Positions 45,946-57,939 are shown, counted from the first letter of the stretch. The stretch: DNA of 64,000 nucleotides from Petrolisthes cinctipes (GCA_033782935.1 JAWQEG010003706.1:29143-93142); one strand, 5' to 3'. Notes: a model not told the origin generated them from the sequence alone. Program-made: numbers and translations.

Positions 45946-46619
45946 CACCTACTGCATCTACCTGTCTCACAAATACCTCACCCACCTTCCCACGTTCTTC
46001 AACCACTACCTTCACTCCCCCTCACCAATCTTTCCAACCTGTTCATCTACCTAAGCCATTTCCGCCATTAATTTCTCTCATCCGCCATCTTCCCTCACGT
46101 TCCTTCCTTCCTACCTTACCTTCGCCAATTTTTTCACCTGCCTCTTGCTGCCACTTCCCTCAAGCACTTCCTTCACTCACTTACTTAGTACTTCCCCTTG
46201 TGTAACCCTTTCCTGTACACAGTCTCTAATAAAACCCAAGCAATACACTTAACATAATTATTCTGCGGTTCCATTCGTAAGATCTCAATTTCTTCTTAAT
46301 TTAATTAACTAAGTCACTTCATTCAACATCTCTACCTGTTAGTTTTCACACACTCCAACAACACTCATCCAGCCATATAACTTCATAAACCTTATTCATC
46401 CATTGTGCTTAACGTCTTCATACAATTCACTAAGCTATCTCCAAAGTTTTGTCCCTTTCTTCATAATACCAACAAATAACCAACAAATGACTCGTATCTC
46501 GTAATCATCCAGACAACCGCCTTACTCCCCATTTATTTATTCCATATCAGAGAGGGTGAGGACTAAAGGCAAGACGCTCGCTTAATATTCTCACCTGTGA
46601 AGTAAAAATAGTGAGGAAG
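45946..46619. other. C/T-rich flank and spacer, no gene
   Basis: Decayed C/T-rich sequence to about 46210, then AT-rich single-copy DNA. Confidence 0.5.
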
Positions 46620-47215
46620 GTCCAATGTCATGCCCACCATTTTCACTAAACATTCACTTCCCCAACTTTCTCCCTTCCCAAGAACCAACCATTAATTAAA
46701 CCCACGTATAACACCCACTTCCAGGACTTTTCCCGTACCCACTTCCAGCGCCCACCCACCTCACCTCCAGTCCCAACCACGCCACCGCCAACCCACACAC
46801 CTACACCACTCACCTCCAACACCCACTCCAGTAGTAACCCAACTCAACACTTACTTCCAGACTCATTCCAGGCAAAGATCACTTCCAGCACCCACTAAAA
46901 ACACCCACCCACTTCAACAAACCCACTTTATCCTACCCACTTTCAGCACTACCTCCAACACCTATATACCCATCTTTCCCTACCCTATAGTACCCACTTC
47001 CAGGCCAAAATTAACTTCAGGCACCCTCTCTTAGCACCATCCCCAACAACACCACCCCACTCTTTCCCACCCCAGTAGTCACCCATGCGTACCGACCGTA
47101 TACCCACCCACTCCAGCACACCCTCAGCTCAGCACCCACCTCCATCACGCACCCATCCACCTCCATCACCAACCCACCCACCCACCAACCTTTACCAGTC
47201 GCCACCCCGCCCTCT
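46620..47215. repeat. Degenerate CACCCACTTCCA repeat
   Basis: CACCCACTTCCAG, CCCACTTCCAGGAC and CACCCACC motifs recur without a fixed period in a strand poor in G. Similar CCCACC-rich DNA occurs at 60520-60880 and 61140-61560. Confidence 0.75.
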
Positions 47216-47264
47216 AATTATAGTATATATTTTGGCTTATGTGCTCTCCAGACCCCAGAGACTG

Positions 47265-47345
47265 AAAGAGGCGTGTGTCACTATGATGGCTTAATAATTG
47301 TCGAGTGTTGGAGGCCAGACCACCGCCATGATGCTCTCTGTCTCT
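47265..47345. repeat. Direct repeat copy 1 flanking a TCTG array
   Basis: GAGGCGTGTGTCACTATGATG, then GCTTAATAATTG and CCAGACCACCGCCATGATGC, matches a segment at 47772-47850 in the same order (GAGGTGTGTTTAACATGATG, CTTTAATAAGT, CCAGACCACCGCCACAATG). The copies lie about 505 bp apart with the TCTG array between them. Confidence 0.7.
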
Positions 47346-47598
47346 CTGTATGTCTGTCGGTCTGTCTGGTGTCTGGTCTGTTTACTTCACGTACTCTTTC
47401 TTGGTTTCCATTTGAGTTCTTTTATATTTTTTTCTTAATCTCACTGTCATTTGTCTTCTTGCTTTTGTCTGTCTGTCTGTTTGTTCGTTTGTCTGTCTCT
47501 CTGTCTGTCTGTATATCTGTCTATCTGTCTGTCTGTCTGTCGGTCTGTCTGTCTGTATCTCTGTCTCTGTTTATCTCTCTGTCTGTCAGGTTAGTCTC

Positions 47599-47629
<31 letters not shown>

Positions 47630-47645
47630 GTCAGTCTGTCTCGTC
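47335..47645. repeat. TCTG microsatellite, interrupted
   Basis: (TCTG)n blocks at 47338-47372, 47468-47575 and 47580-47640 are separated by non-repeat sequence. Leu/Ser/Val/Cys frames are artefacts. Confidence 0.95.
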
Positions 47646-47771
47646 CTCTGCCGTTTATGTCTCTATCTGACTCTATTAACTCTGTACCAACTTTCACCCT
47701 TTAATTCAATAAGATCAATTTAAAGTAAACAATTCCCTGCATGATACGTGACTATTACCCGGTAACAGAAG

Positions 47772-47850
47772 GAGGTGTGTTTAACATGATGACCTTTAAT
47801 AAGTAATCAATGTACTATCAAGACCAGACCACCGCCACAATGTTGTTTAA
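47772..47850. repeat. Direct repeat copy 2 flanking a TCTG array
   Basis: This is the diverged partner of 47265-47345 described there. It is followed by GTCTGTCGC, a trace of the same repeat environment. Confidence 0.65.
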
Positions 47851-48699
47851 TGTTGTACTCTGCCTGTTCTGTTTTCCACGCGGCCATTGATTCTGTCCGT
47901 CTGTCGCGTCGATGTCCCTTTCCTAATTCCCCATTTTTTTGTTAGTGTTTCTTTTGATTCCCGACTTTTCATCAGTCATCTTTCGTTTTGACTGTCTACA
48001 GTATATTTATTCTCTTTTCCTTTCATTTCTGTCTCTCTGTTCAATCTATTGCACTTTCACTCGCCTACTCAACCATCTTACACTTTTAGCGTTTTCTGTC
48101 TTTCTTCTTTTCCATGTTCGTGTTCCTGATTTTGTTTTCATCTCCACCATTTCTGCCTCCTCACTTCATCTCCTTCTACAGAAATGAGACTGAAACTCAG
48201 GCTATACTAACATTGCTATTCACTTCCAAAATTCTGAAGTTGGTCCATATACTCAGCTTGGCGTGGGATAAGTCTCAGCTCTCAGCATACTTTATGACGG
48301 AGAATATCCAAAGTATAATGCCGCTCTCTCGTTACAAATTCATCCTCTGGGACACTACTGCATAAAATTATACTCTAAGTGAATATTTTAGATTGGAAAT
48401 GGGTTATTCATGCTGTCAGAAACTCTCATTTACACCATCAATTTGCATTTATTGATGACAAGCAAAGCAAGATATCATGTCCAGATCACATCGAACTCAT
48501 TGTTACTGATATTGTGCTTGTTCTTCTTCGCACTAAAACAATAGCTATTAACGATCCGAAGCGCCTACAACACTCATTAGCATTTAGTCAAGGGTTGCCG
48601 AAGCGGGAAATATGTGGCTTTGGAGCATAAGGTACAATACATGGCATGCATTAAGTTATCAGCATTATATTTTAGTAGCATCAAGGGTATGCGGTACTT
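47851..48699. other. Spacer, no gene recognised
   Basis: T/C-rich to about 48180, then mixed. The frames 48114-48365 and 48379-48630 (83 codons each) are not low-complexity but match no family I know, and they lie in different reading frames with a stop between them. Confidence 0.4.
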
Positions 48700-48898
48700 T
48701 TAAGGGGGTGCGGGAATATGGGGACAGGCTTGGGGGGGAGGGGGGTAGGGGGTGTTTTGGGGGTGCGGTAGTAAGGGGACAGGCTTGGGGGGGTGCGGAA
48801 ATAGGGGACAGGCTTTCTACCCACCCCAAGTCTGTCCCCCTATTCCCGCACCCCCCTAAACCCCCCCAAGCCTGTCCCCAACTCCCGCACCCCCTTAA
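48700..48898. mobile_element. TTAA-bounded G/C-rich hairpin element (199 bp)
   Basis: The element starts TTAAGGGGGTGCGGGAATAT and ends CTCCCGCACCCCCTTAA. Each arm contains tandem GGGGACAGGCTTGGGGGG units: three on the left arm (near 48720, 48776 and 48805) and two complementary CCAAG(C/T)CTGTCCCC units on the right (near 48826 and 48868). It therefore folds back almost end to end. TTAA borders suggest the same class of mobilisation as the AT-richer TTAA family, but the sequence is unrelated beyond the TTAAGGGGG terminus. Both strands have quadruplex-capable arms. No ORF. Confidence 0.8.
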
Positions 48899-49185
48899 GA
48901 GTCTTGTCCAGTCCACTGCATGTAACTGACTTTCTTTACTAGGGAAGTTTACAACTAGGAAATCTATTAATGTGCTGGTTTACGGCAGGTTGGAGATCGA
49001 TGGCTTACGACATTTTGGAGAACGATGTATAAGAAAGAAATATGGTATTTTATAAGCTTGCTGCGTTTCCTTCGCAGAATAAGAGTCGCCAAATATGCAG
49101 AGCTCATTTACTCAAACACTGCATCTATTTCCTTGTAGATGTGTATTGCATGTGTGTGTGGCTGCAATGTGTGGTATATTTCTGT
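48899..49185. other. Spacer, no feature seen
   Basis: Short single-copy sequence. Confidence 0.5.
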
Positions 49186-49216
<31 letters not shown>

Positions 49217-49345
49217 GTGTGTGCGTGTGTGAGGTGTAGGCATACTGACAGGTGTGTAGCAGGTGTGTGTGTCATCTGAGTGTTCGTGACTGGTGTGTGT
49301 CAGGTGTAGGCATGCTGACAGGTGTGTAGCAGGTGTGTGTGCTCC
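49186..49345. repeat. TG microsatellite followed by a 70-bp tandem duplication
   Basis: (TG)n at 49186-49230, then AGGTGTAGGCATACTGACAG plus GTGTGTAGCAGG at 49232, repeated from 49302 with one change (CATGCTGAC). Confidence 0.92.
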
Positions 49346-49549
49346 AAGGGCCTGCCGCCGCCCGTCACCAGGAGCCATAAACCCTGACGAGGCGACGCAT
49401 CATATTTACATTTACATAATTCCCAGGTCTGGCGCGGACAGCCCTTGTAAGTCTGTAGGGGAGTGAGCAGCCACCCGCCCTGCCCTGACTACCTATACCA
49501 CCCTCACGCTCACCAACCCTCATGGTAACTTTTCTACCTTGATGTTCGT

Positions 49550-50110
49550 TCTGCCTCTCTTTCTTTACTACTCTATCCATCTTTCTGCCACACTGTCCAT
49601 CTCTTTGCTACCCTGGTTGTACGTTTGTCATCTTTATATTATTCCTGTCGCTCTCTCTACCACTCTGCCCATCTCTTTGCTACCTTGATCGTAAGTTTGT
49701 CATCTTAATATTCGTCTTGTCGCCTTCTCTGCCACCCAGCCGCTCTCTCAGCCACCCTGCCTATTTCTTTCCCACCTCGTTGTTCACTTTTCATCCCTGC
49801 CAAGCTCTCGACCACACTGCCCGTCTCTTTCCCACCCAAATGGTAGTGGGTTTGTCACCTTACCTCTCACTTTCCCACACTGCTGTTCTGTCTGCCACTC
49901 CTGCCACAAGTCTACCATCACCCTTATGGTAACTTTCCCACTTCTATGTCTTTCAGTCTATAGCACCACCCTGCCGCTCTCTTTCTCTGCCACCCCTGCC
50001 CCTCTATCTACCACACTAACACTGTACCACCCTGCCGTCCTCTACGTACATGATTCTCACTTTGCTAACCCTGTCGTCCTCTCTGCCACTCTGACGGTAA
50101 AAAATTCACC
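49550..50110. repeat. Degenerate ~72-bp repeat (CTGCCACxCTGCC / CATCTCTTTGCTACC)
   Basis: CTCTTTGCTACCCTGGTTGT (49601) and CTCTTTGCTACCTTGATCGT (49673) are 72 bp apart. Both are followed by A(C/A)GTTTGTCATCTT and then CTGTCG or TTGTCG and CTCTGCCACC. Further decayed CTGCCAC units extend to about 50100. Confidence 0.75.
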
Positions 50111-50742
50111 CTTCCTGGACCACCTTCAAAGGACGGTGCTGAGATTATTCTACTGATTGGCTGATTAAAACAGATACATGTAGGCAGTATAAAAAACAAT
50201 CAATCTCATGAAGGAGGAGTCAAATATCTGTGCTAAGCTCAACACTCCACGCCAGATTCTAAAGTCTCTGAAGTGCTATGTTGTTTTTAATATCAATTCT
50301 GTGAGAGTAGATGATAATCGATTAATTCAGTAGTATCACATTATAGAGTCACTAGCTTATTAATCCTTGTTCCCATCAGTTAATGGAAAGAGTATCGGAT
50401 TACGTTAATATTAATGACTCTTTTTTGGCTCCTTCTTGTCAACACTTATTAACTAAAAATATATTTTTATACTAATATAAATTAACAGCATATTGACTGT
50501 GTGTAATCAGTAACTCTTTGTATTATCAGTTATTCAGATATTAATAAAAAAAAAAGTCTAATTCAAAGGCTTTATAATCTAAAACAATAGTTATGAATCG
50601 GACACAACTACTTTCGGTCCTGAACTGAAGGTTGTTATAAAATACTGTTACTAAACGACATATCCTCATTGAATTATAAATCAATAGCGAATGTGAAAGA
50701 CATATCCCATCAGAATTCTTATCTGTGGTGTTTTTCCCAGTC
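50111..50742. other. AT-rich spacer, no gene
   Basis: Single-copy sequence. Confidence 0.5.
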
Positions 50743-51104
50743 ACATTTAGCTGTGGAGCCTGTGGTAGGCAATACTCCATTACCTCAACATTTAGCTGTG
50801 GAGCCTGTGGTGGGCAATACTCCATTACCTCAACATTTAGCTGTGTAGCCTGTGGTGGGCAATACTCCATTACCTCAACATTTAGCTGTGGAGCCTGTGG
50901 TGGGCAATACTCCATTACCTCAACATTTAGCTGTGTAGCCTGTGGTGGGCAATACTCCATTACCTCAACATTTAGCTGTGTAGCCTGTGGTGGGCAATAC
51001 TCCATTACCTCAACATTTAGCTGTGGAGTCTGTGGTGGGCAATACTCCATTACCTCAACATTTAGCTGTGGAGCCTGTGGTGGGCAATACTCCATTACCT
51101 CAAC
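50743..51104. repeat. 45-bp minisatellite, eight copies, open on both strands
   Basis: The unit ACATTTAGCTGTGGAGCCTG plus TGGTGGGCAATACTCCATTACCTCA in two parts (45 bp) is present eight times. The main variation is one site, TGTGGAGCC versus TGTGTAGCC, plus GAGTC and GTAGGC once each. As 45 is 15 codons, plus frame 50725-51129 reads TFSCGACGGQYSITS repeats and minus frame 50541-51095 reads MEYCPPQAPQLNVEV repeats. An open double-strand frame, no recognisable domain and no start context favour a minisatellite over a gene. Confidence 0.95.
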
Positions 51105-51349
51105 ATCATCACTTCTCCATAAAATCTGACATTATATTTGTGGTTGGGTTCAAGACTGGTTGTTGCCATTACTGAATTATGTCACACAAATTTTAGTAAT
51201 CAAAACAACAATATTATAAAATAAATACAATTATTACATCACTACATACTGAACATGAAGACGAGAGTAAATATTTTACAAACCTCGTAAGTAAAGTAAT
51301 TTAGATTTAGGATATAATAACCCTTGACGTCTCTACAGTTTGACTAGTA

Positions 51350-51580
51350 ACAATATTTTGTTGTCGTATTTTAGACAACTTTACGACAACACACATGATT
51401 CTCTGTTGTCCAATATTAAGCAGCTTTACGACGACAGAAACAGGCACTGTACTGTAAATATGTACTGTAAATGTGTACTGTAAATGTGTACTGTTAATAT
51501 GTACTGTAAATGTGTACTGTAAATGTGTACTGTAAATGTGTACTGTAAATGTGTACTGTAAATGTATACTGTAAATATGA
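51350..51580. repeat. 45-bp duplication then 13-bp minisatellite
   Basis: TGTTGTCGTATTTTAGACAA (51359) and TGTTGTCCAATATTAAGCAG (51404) begin a 45-bp direct duplication, each followed by CTTTACGAC. From about 51452 the 13-bp unit TACTGTAAATGTG is repeated about ten times with TAATATG variants. Confidence 0.88.
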
Positions 51581-51859
51581 AGCAATTTGGCCCCTACATC
51601 ATAATAACCTTCCGTCGTCGATGATTATTAAGCCATTTGGCACTTATATAGAGTAATTTTCTGAGAACAGACACCACACACTCCACACCAGGTACTCACT
51701 CACTCACTCGCTCGTGGGTGGGTTGCTTCGAGGCTCGTAAAAGAGGAGAGTGATTGTCAGTAATTAGCCAGGACAGGTCAGCTGAGGGGAGATTTGCATA
51801 TTCACAGGCCAGGAATGCAAGCCAAGGTCCCCAGGGTTTGACGGCCTTTCTTACTATAC

Positions 51860-52210
51860 TGGTGTGTGTGTGTGTGTGTGTGTGTTTATGTGTGGGAGTG
51901 GGTGGGGGTTTCTGTGTGTGTGTGTGTGTATGGGAGTGGGTGGGGGTTTCTGTATGTGTGTGTGTGGGAGTGGGTGGGGGTTTATGTGTGTGTGTGTGTG
52001 TGTGTGGGAGTGGGTGGGGGTTTCTGTATGTGTGTGTGTGTGTGTGTGTGTGTTTATGTGTGGGGGTGGGTGGGGGTTTCTGTATGTATGTGTGTGTGTG
52101 TGTGTCTGGGCTTGGTGTGTGTGTGTGTGGGTGGGTGTGTATTTTGTGTTTGTATGTAGGGGGGGGGGGAATGTTTCTGTATGTGTGTTTGTGGGTAGGC
52201 TAGTGGGTTG
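51860..52210. repeat. GT-rich minisatellite with GGGAGTGGGTGGGGG cores
   Basis: (GT)n blocks alternate with a GGGAGTGGGTGGGGGTTTCTG core that occurs about five times, giving ~50-65-bp units. The core has three closely spaced G-runs. Cys/Val and Gly/Val frames are artefacts. Confidence 0.93.
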
Positions 52211-53099
52211 GTGTTACTGTGTGTGCTTAATGGTAAGTATAATATAATATTTCCATAATATTTCATCGTAGCACGTCGATTTTGTTAATTTTCATTATTA
52301 AATTGCAATCCATCTCAATCCATGTTACATAAATCTATTGTTGAGAATAGATATGTGTTAAAACAAAAAATTATTGATACCCTTATGATTGGGTTTACTT
52401 AAAAATGCATTCAATATTTACGATGCTCGATTTTTCTATGCAGTGATGACGATGCTCGGTTCAAATCCTGAGAGACGACCATGATGAGAGCCCAAAAGTA
52501 TATTATCCAATGAACTCCGTGGGTGGGTCATCCTTGCCAGGGTAGAAAAAACACACACACTAATCTTTGTCTCCTTAGGGAATATAATAAGGTCTCGTTT
52601 TGCGTCTACTTATATAGGAATTTCGTCCCTTTCCCCCTGAAGATAAGTGTGTGTATGCTTCCCGTCAGCCAGCGACAGGGGCTTCCATTTATTTTTCTCA
52701 CCCATCTGTGCCGACCTCCAAACCTTAATAAGGACACACTTGTTGAGCCTTGGAGGTTAGTTAATTGAAATAGATGCAACCCATCGACGAAAATGAGGAT
52801 CGTTAACGAAGACAACCACGTAACGCTATACAGAAGACGGAAAACTTACGGTGTTCAACTTTGCGAACTGTTCTTTTCACTATGAGTTATTGAGGGCGTA
52901 AAGTTTGTAAACAGAATGCTCTTGTTCTTGATTAATCCCAACCCAAAAACAAACTCCTTCACTATTGGTGCAGAATGGGAGAATCAACAGCCACTGATAA
53001 CAACAAACAGGGGCCTAGAAAATCAATGAGTCTCGGGCTGAATGTCATCATCTCTTTCAAAACCAGGAAGAGAAAAGGACATTAAATCAGTTACCAGCA
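52211..53099. other. Spacer, no gene recognised
   Basis: AT-rich single-copy sequence. GGTTCAAATCC at about 52459-52469 is a good match to a Pol III box B, but no box A or tRNA fold was found upstream. Confidence 0.45.
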
Positions 53100-54180
53100 C
53101 GAACTTGAAGAGGGAGTGAAGGAGTCAGGGTGAGAGTGACAGAGGTATAGGTAAGATGTCAGAAAGAGAATAAGCGAGGAAATAGAGATAGAATGAAGAT
53201 GAAAGGAAGAAAGGGACTGAAGAACCTCAAGTCTTTAAGTATGAATATCAGATACAGAGGGAGGCAGTGCAAAAGGTAAGGAAAGAGATAGAAGAGGATA
53301 AAGAAAGGGGCGAAGGAGAAAAGTCTGGAGTCAAGAAGTTAAGGGAGGAGTGCAAAAATTAAGAACGTATTGAGGTTGAGAGACAGTGAGGAAGGTAAGG
53401 ACGGATTGGGTGTGGAATTTCCATGAGAGAATTGCATCCTGAGTGATGAGAGGCTGGAGGGGCAGGATGCAATAATTGACAAGATACATTAAGAGACTGG
53501 AGAGACAAGATAGAGTAAAATAATGAGGGGTTAGAATATAGATAAAGGCTGATAGTGGCAGGATACACTCACTGGCAGGATTTAGTTACTGGCTGGCGAG
53601 ATAGGATATAGTAGCAGAGAAAATAAAATAACTTAAAGGTTGAGCAGGACATTAGAATAAAACTGGTGAGGCAGGACATACAGTACAAAAGTGAGGATAG
53701 TAGTAGAAGACTAAAGAGTTTATTAAGAATTACCAGGCTTGAAAGGTAGGATATATAAATCTATACAGGATAATTATTATAGTATCAGACTGAAGAAGTA
53801 GGATGCAGTATCAGAGGGAGGGAGCAGAAAGAACGAAGATGTTACAAAGGATCCGGTAAAAAAAAGCTTGAGTTGCAGGATATATGACAGTCCAAAAGAG
53901 GATAGTAAGGTTGCAGGAACAGGGAGAGAAAGAAGGCTGAAGGAATGAGGTGACAGAGCAGGCAAGTGGATGTGACTATGTGACTGTACTGTAAAGGCAG
54001 GTTGAGGGAACGTGATGGAGGAAAATACCGCAGTGAATTACCAGAGGAAACGACTGAAACAAGAGGAAGAAAGAGGAGGGTGACAGAAAATTTAAAGGGC
54101 GGAGAAAAGACCTGAGGGAATATCTAAATGAAAAGACAGAAAGAGGAGGAAGGGGAAGAGGATGACCAACCCAGTCACTC
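53100..54180. repeat. Degenerate purine-rich repeat (GGCAGGATATAGTA motif)
   Basis: GGCAGGATACA, GATAGGATATAGTAG, GGTAGGATATATAA, GTAGGATGCAGTA and GTTGCAGGATATA recur at irregular 40-90-bp spacing in an A/G-rich plus strand, consistent with a very old minisatellite. Confidence 0.6.
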
Positions 54181-54210
54181 ACCTCAGTCGTCCACAGTCA
54201 AAACACGTAC

Positions 54211-54225
54211 TTTTTTTTTTTTTTT
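54211..54225. repeat. Poly-T tract
   Basis: A run of 15 T residues. Confidence 0.95.
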
Positions 54226-56559
54226 AAGTATGGTGAGGACTCAGGCAAAAAGTCCGCTTAAAATATCCACTACTGTGAAATGGAAAAAATGAGCTAAAGA
54301 GGTTCGTAGTCATATCCGGTTTTGTTCGAGATGCCTAGACACATTGTAGACTGGTGAAGATGGAGTGTTTCAGAGTTGACCAGTTGTGCTTATGGAAGAG
54401 TGATTGAGAGTACTGGTTTCTGATAACACTCTTATACTTGGAAAATGTGAGATGTGGCTTCAACCTTATATATACTCAACTCATTGGTGTTTATATATGC
54501 GTACATTTATTCAGAATTATGTATGGTGTTCGCTCGTCTGAGTCAGATTCTACAGTCCAGAGTGACTTGCCTGAGAGTGTTAATTAGTGAGATTATATCC
54601 TTGTGTTATGACTGTGTACAACATCTGCCCCGATTGTCAATTAAGTTGAATTCTCTGCTGCATTAATTTACAGTGGTAAGATTTCGCGGATATTCTCCAC
54701 TGTCAGCAAAAACCCAACCTCTCTCACACGTCCCTTAACGGAAAAACAGAAAAAGAAGAAAAGTGCCCATTTGACACAGATTATTTAAAATTATCATATG
54801 CACATTTCGACACCAATTTTCTAGTATTCCATTCGACGCTGTTACGGGGAGATTGAGAAATTTGCCGCGTCAGGTGCAGAGGTGGGTGATCTTGAGTGGC
54901 CAGAGGTGCACAAATTATCTCCAAGCTGTGGAAAACTGTAAAGGTGAACCCTCTCATTTCCATAACCAGCAGTGGAGAATGTGTCATTAGCCGGGTCGCA
55001 AGGTCTCCAAGTGGGCACGTTCTGAGGCATACACGCGTCGATATCATGGTTATCTATTCATGATACCTCTGTTTACAAATTCACTCAGATGTGACTTGAT
55101 ACTCTCTCATATATATATATAATGACCAAAATCAACTTTACCTGATCAAACCTGGCTAAATATAACTCGGGACAGGCTAATCTAATCACTTGTAGCTGAT
55201 GGAGATTCACCTATAATGAAGCCTGTTTCAAAGTGAGTACTCATGGGGACAACACAGCCTCAGTCCCAGTAGTGAAACAAATAACCACGTAATTGACAGC
55301 TGGCGAGGACAGGACAGTGCTATCCCACCAGGAGCCGGCCATAAACACCACTGAGGAAGCTGCACCGTGCCAAGGGAATAACAAACCAAAGAAAAGACAC
55401 CGGGTATCGCTACATGTAATAAAATATAGGATAAAGCCCCACCACAAGCCATGCCTAGACGGTGCACAAGAAGAGTATGCAAAACAAATATCACTTGACT
55501 TGGAAATGTTAATCTAGAATAAAACACAAATGAATACCCGTGAAAATATAGGTAATGAATTCACTACTGCATACTGGCTATACCATTAATATGGTATTTC
55601 ACTAACAAAAAAATGCAACTACACCTCAACCATAAATCCAAGATACTTTAGTTGCAATCACTTCAAATGAAAAAGACGACAAATGGTTGTGAAATGCTTG
55701 TAATAGATGATATTATAATCTTTCAATAATAATATCTGTATTAAATACCAGAACTTGATTTGAACAATATGTGTCATTATGGAATGCTTATTTGGAACAA
55801 ACATACTACCAAACAAACACACACACACACATAAACACATATATGTATGTATGAAAATATATGTATGCAATATAACCACATGAGAGTTCATAGGCGAGAC
55901 GTGCATGGGTAACATCCTCTAACTCCTCTCTGTCAAATGATATAATACAAGAGAGGACTTACCGCCTCGTCTGTGAATTATCCTGTGTAAATACATACAT
56001 ACATAATATTTGCTGTAGCAGTGCAACTATTGCAGGAATATCGTATATACTGTAAATATATCATGTCTCTGCAATTGTTACAATAATAATTTTCATTAAC
56101 TTATCGACATTAATTTAGCAATAAGTACTCTTATTTAAGTCATTAATTAATGTTTGACAAAGTTCGTGTTAGATGAAGGCATCTCTAATACAAACAGCAG
56201 GAAAATAGTCGATAAAAGGACAGTTAATCTAAAATGGCTGATTTTTTGTGTCACTCATCGCTGACAGCTGTACGAGACTTGACATTAGATGCATGACTGC
56301 CATCCAGACATGGTCAGTGAATGCAATTAAATATAAGACGAATTCATATGTCAGTGTCGAGAGTTGCATAAGGTTTAGCTGTTCTTGTGTGTAACACTTT
56401 CGATACATTTTTATTTCAGCAACTTATGTAACATATGGATATTGTACTACTTTCCCTCCAGTAAAACCTCTTTCCGATCACAAACATATACTTCTTTGTT
56501 TTCATTTACCCTATATTCTAGGGGACATTTTCCAGCTATGTGATCCCCAGATATTTTCG
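54226..56559. other. Long single-copy stretch, no gene called
   Basis: Mixed to AT-rich DNA. GC is somewhat higher at 54830-55020 and 55230-55460. The first of these could hold a short exon-like segment (see findings), but support is too thin to annotate a CDS. (CA)n is short at about 55816-55832. Confidence 0.4.
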
Positions 56560-56960
56560 CTTGACTCCAGTAACTCTATCCGTCTCCAGCATCTCCGCAA
56601 ATATTCAGTGTCATTATCTGTCTAGACAGTCAGTTTTCCCACGCTCGCTGTGTTTCCACGGCCTCTCTGGTTATCCCAAGTCTTTCTGTTTTCCCTTAGT
56701 CATATTGTTAGTTTCCAGCCTCTGTAATTTCTCAGCATCTTTATATGTTAGGCCCTCTGCCAATGTTTACTATCCCGGTATTCCTACTTCACCCTGGCCT
56801 CTAGGAGTTTCTATCGTCTCTCTGTGTCCCCCGTCTACCTATGCGTCGCCCACCTCTCTATGTGTCCCCCAGCCTCTCTGTGAGCCTGTGTGTCTCCAGC
56901 CTCTCTGTGTGTCCCCAGCCTTTCAGTGTGTCTCCAGCCCTGTGAGGTCTGGCAGTGGGC
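56560..56960. repeat. Degenerate CCAGCCTCTCTGTGTGTCC repeat
   Basis: CCAGCCTCTCTGTGTGTCCC, CCAGCCTTTCAGTGTGTCTC and looser TCCAGC-CTCT-TGT units, densest at 56810-56940, with decayed upstream copies. The 143-codon plus frame here is repeat-driven. Confidence 0.65.
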
Positions 56961-57939
56961 GAGCAGTGTAATTATATCATCAGGGCGGCCATTACCACAG
57001 TCCCATACCTGCTGCTGCCAGGGCTAGGGTAATTGTCCCACCTGCCCTACCCTGCCCTGCCCCCAGCCCTCTCTTTTGGCTCTCACTCTCACTCTGTCCC
57101 TCAACGTTTATTCTGGTCTGCACTTCGGTTCCATGTTGGTCCCTGGCTATTATCCTGCTCATACGGGTTTTATTGCTCACTTACATACAGAAGATCCTCA
57201 CCTGCCACTATGTCTGGCCCTCAATCCCTCATCTTGGCCCTCACTAACGAATTCAAGCTTCCACACATTGAAGCATATTATGTACTGACATCAATCTCCA
57301 GCTGGATCATCAAATCAGATCAGTTAATCCCGTCATCCTTTACAATCATATTATCATGTATTAATCCTATTTATCTTCGCCAAGCTTGCACTTGTGTTTA
57401 ATAAAAATATCAACTTCTTGATCGTTCTACATATTATATACGAATAACAAAACTCAGAGAAAACCTTTGTATGAATAATCCATACTATATAATAGTTTAT
57501 ATGACTGATAGGTCGTCTATGGTCGTTAAGAAGTGATTCAATATGTAATCTTTCCTTTAAAGATTTCAGCTTAAACCAAACGAACTAAATGTATAAATAT
57601 TCGCATGTACTACATATTTTTTTCATGTCCTGTTGCAGCACAGATTACAGTCAGTACCAACAAAGTCTAATGAAGAGGGAGAGAAAGTGACAGAAGGTAG
57701 GATGTATGACTAAAACTGCAAAAGAATCTTACTCATTTATGGAAGTCCAGATGGAGATATTACATAGATAAAAATTCAAACGTGCATGGGAGTAACAGAA
57801 CAGAAATAGAGAATGGCTTTCAAGAATGTAAATAGGGGAATGGTGATGAGGCAAAAAAATAGAAATAATATAATCACATACTCATAGATACTAGTAGGCA
57901 CAGCTGGACAGAGGCAAGTAGGCATAATAATACATACAG
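56961..57939. other. Spacer, no gene recognised
   Basis: The C-rich CCTGCCCTACCCTGCCCTGC tract at about 57041-57060 may be a decayed flank of the preceding repeat. A 122-codon plus frame (57033-57401) has no domain I recognise. AT-rich after 57400. Confidence 0.45.

Noticed and set aside
50725..51129. Cys-rich repeat protein, possible metal-binding
   Set aside because: The 45-bp unit is open on both strands, has no start context or flanking coding sequence, and unit variation shows no obvious codon bias.
52440..52500. tRNA-derived element around GGTTCAAATCC
   Set aside because: A box-B-like match alone; no box A at the right distance and no tRNA fold.
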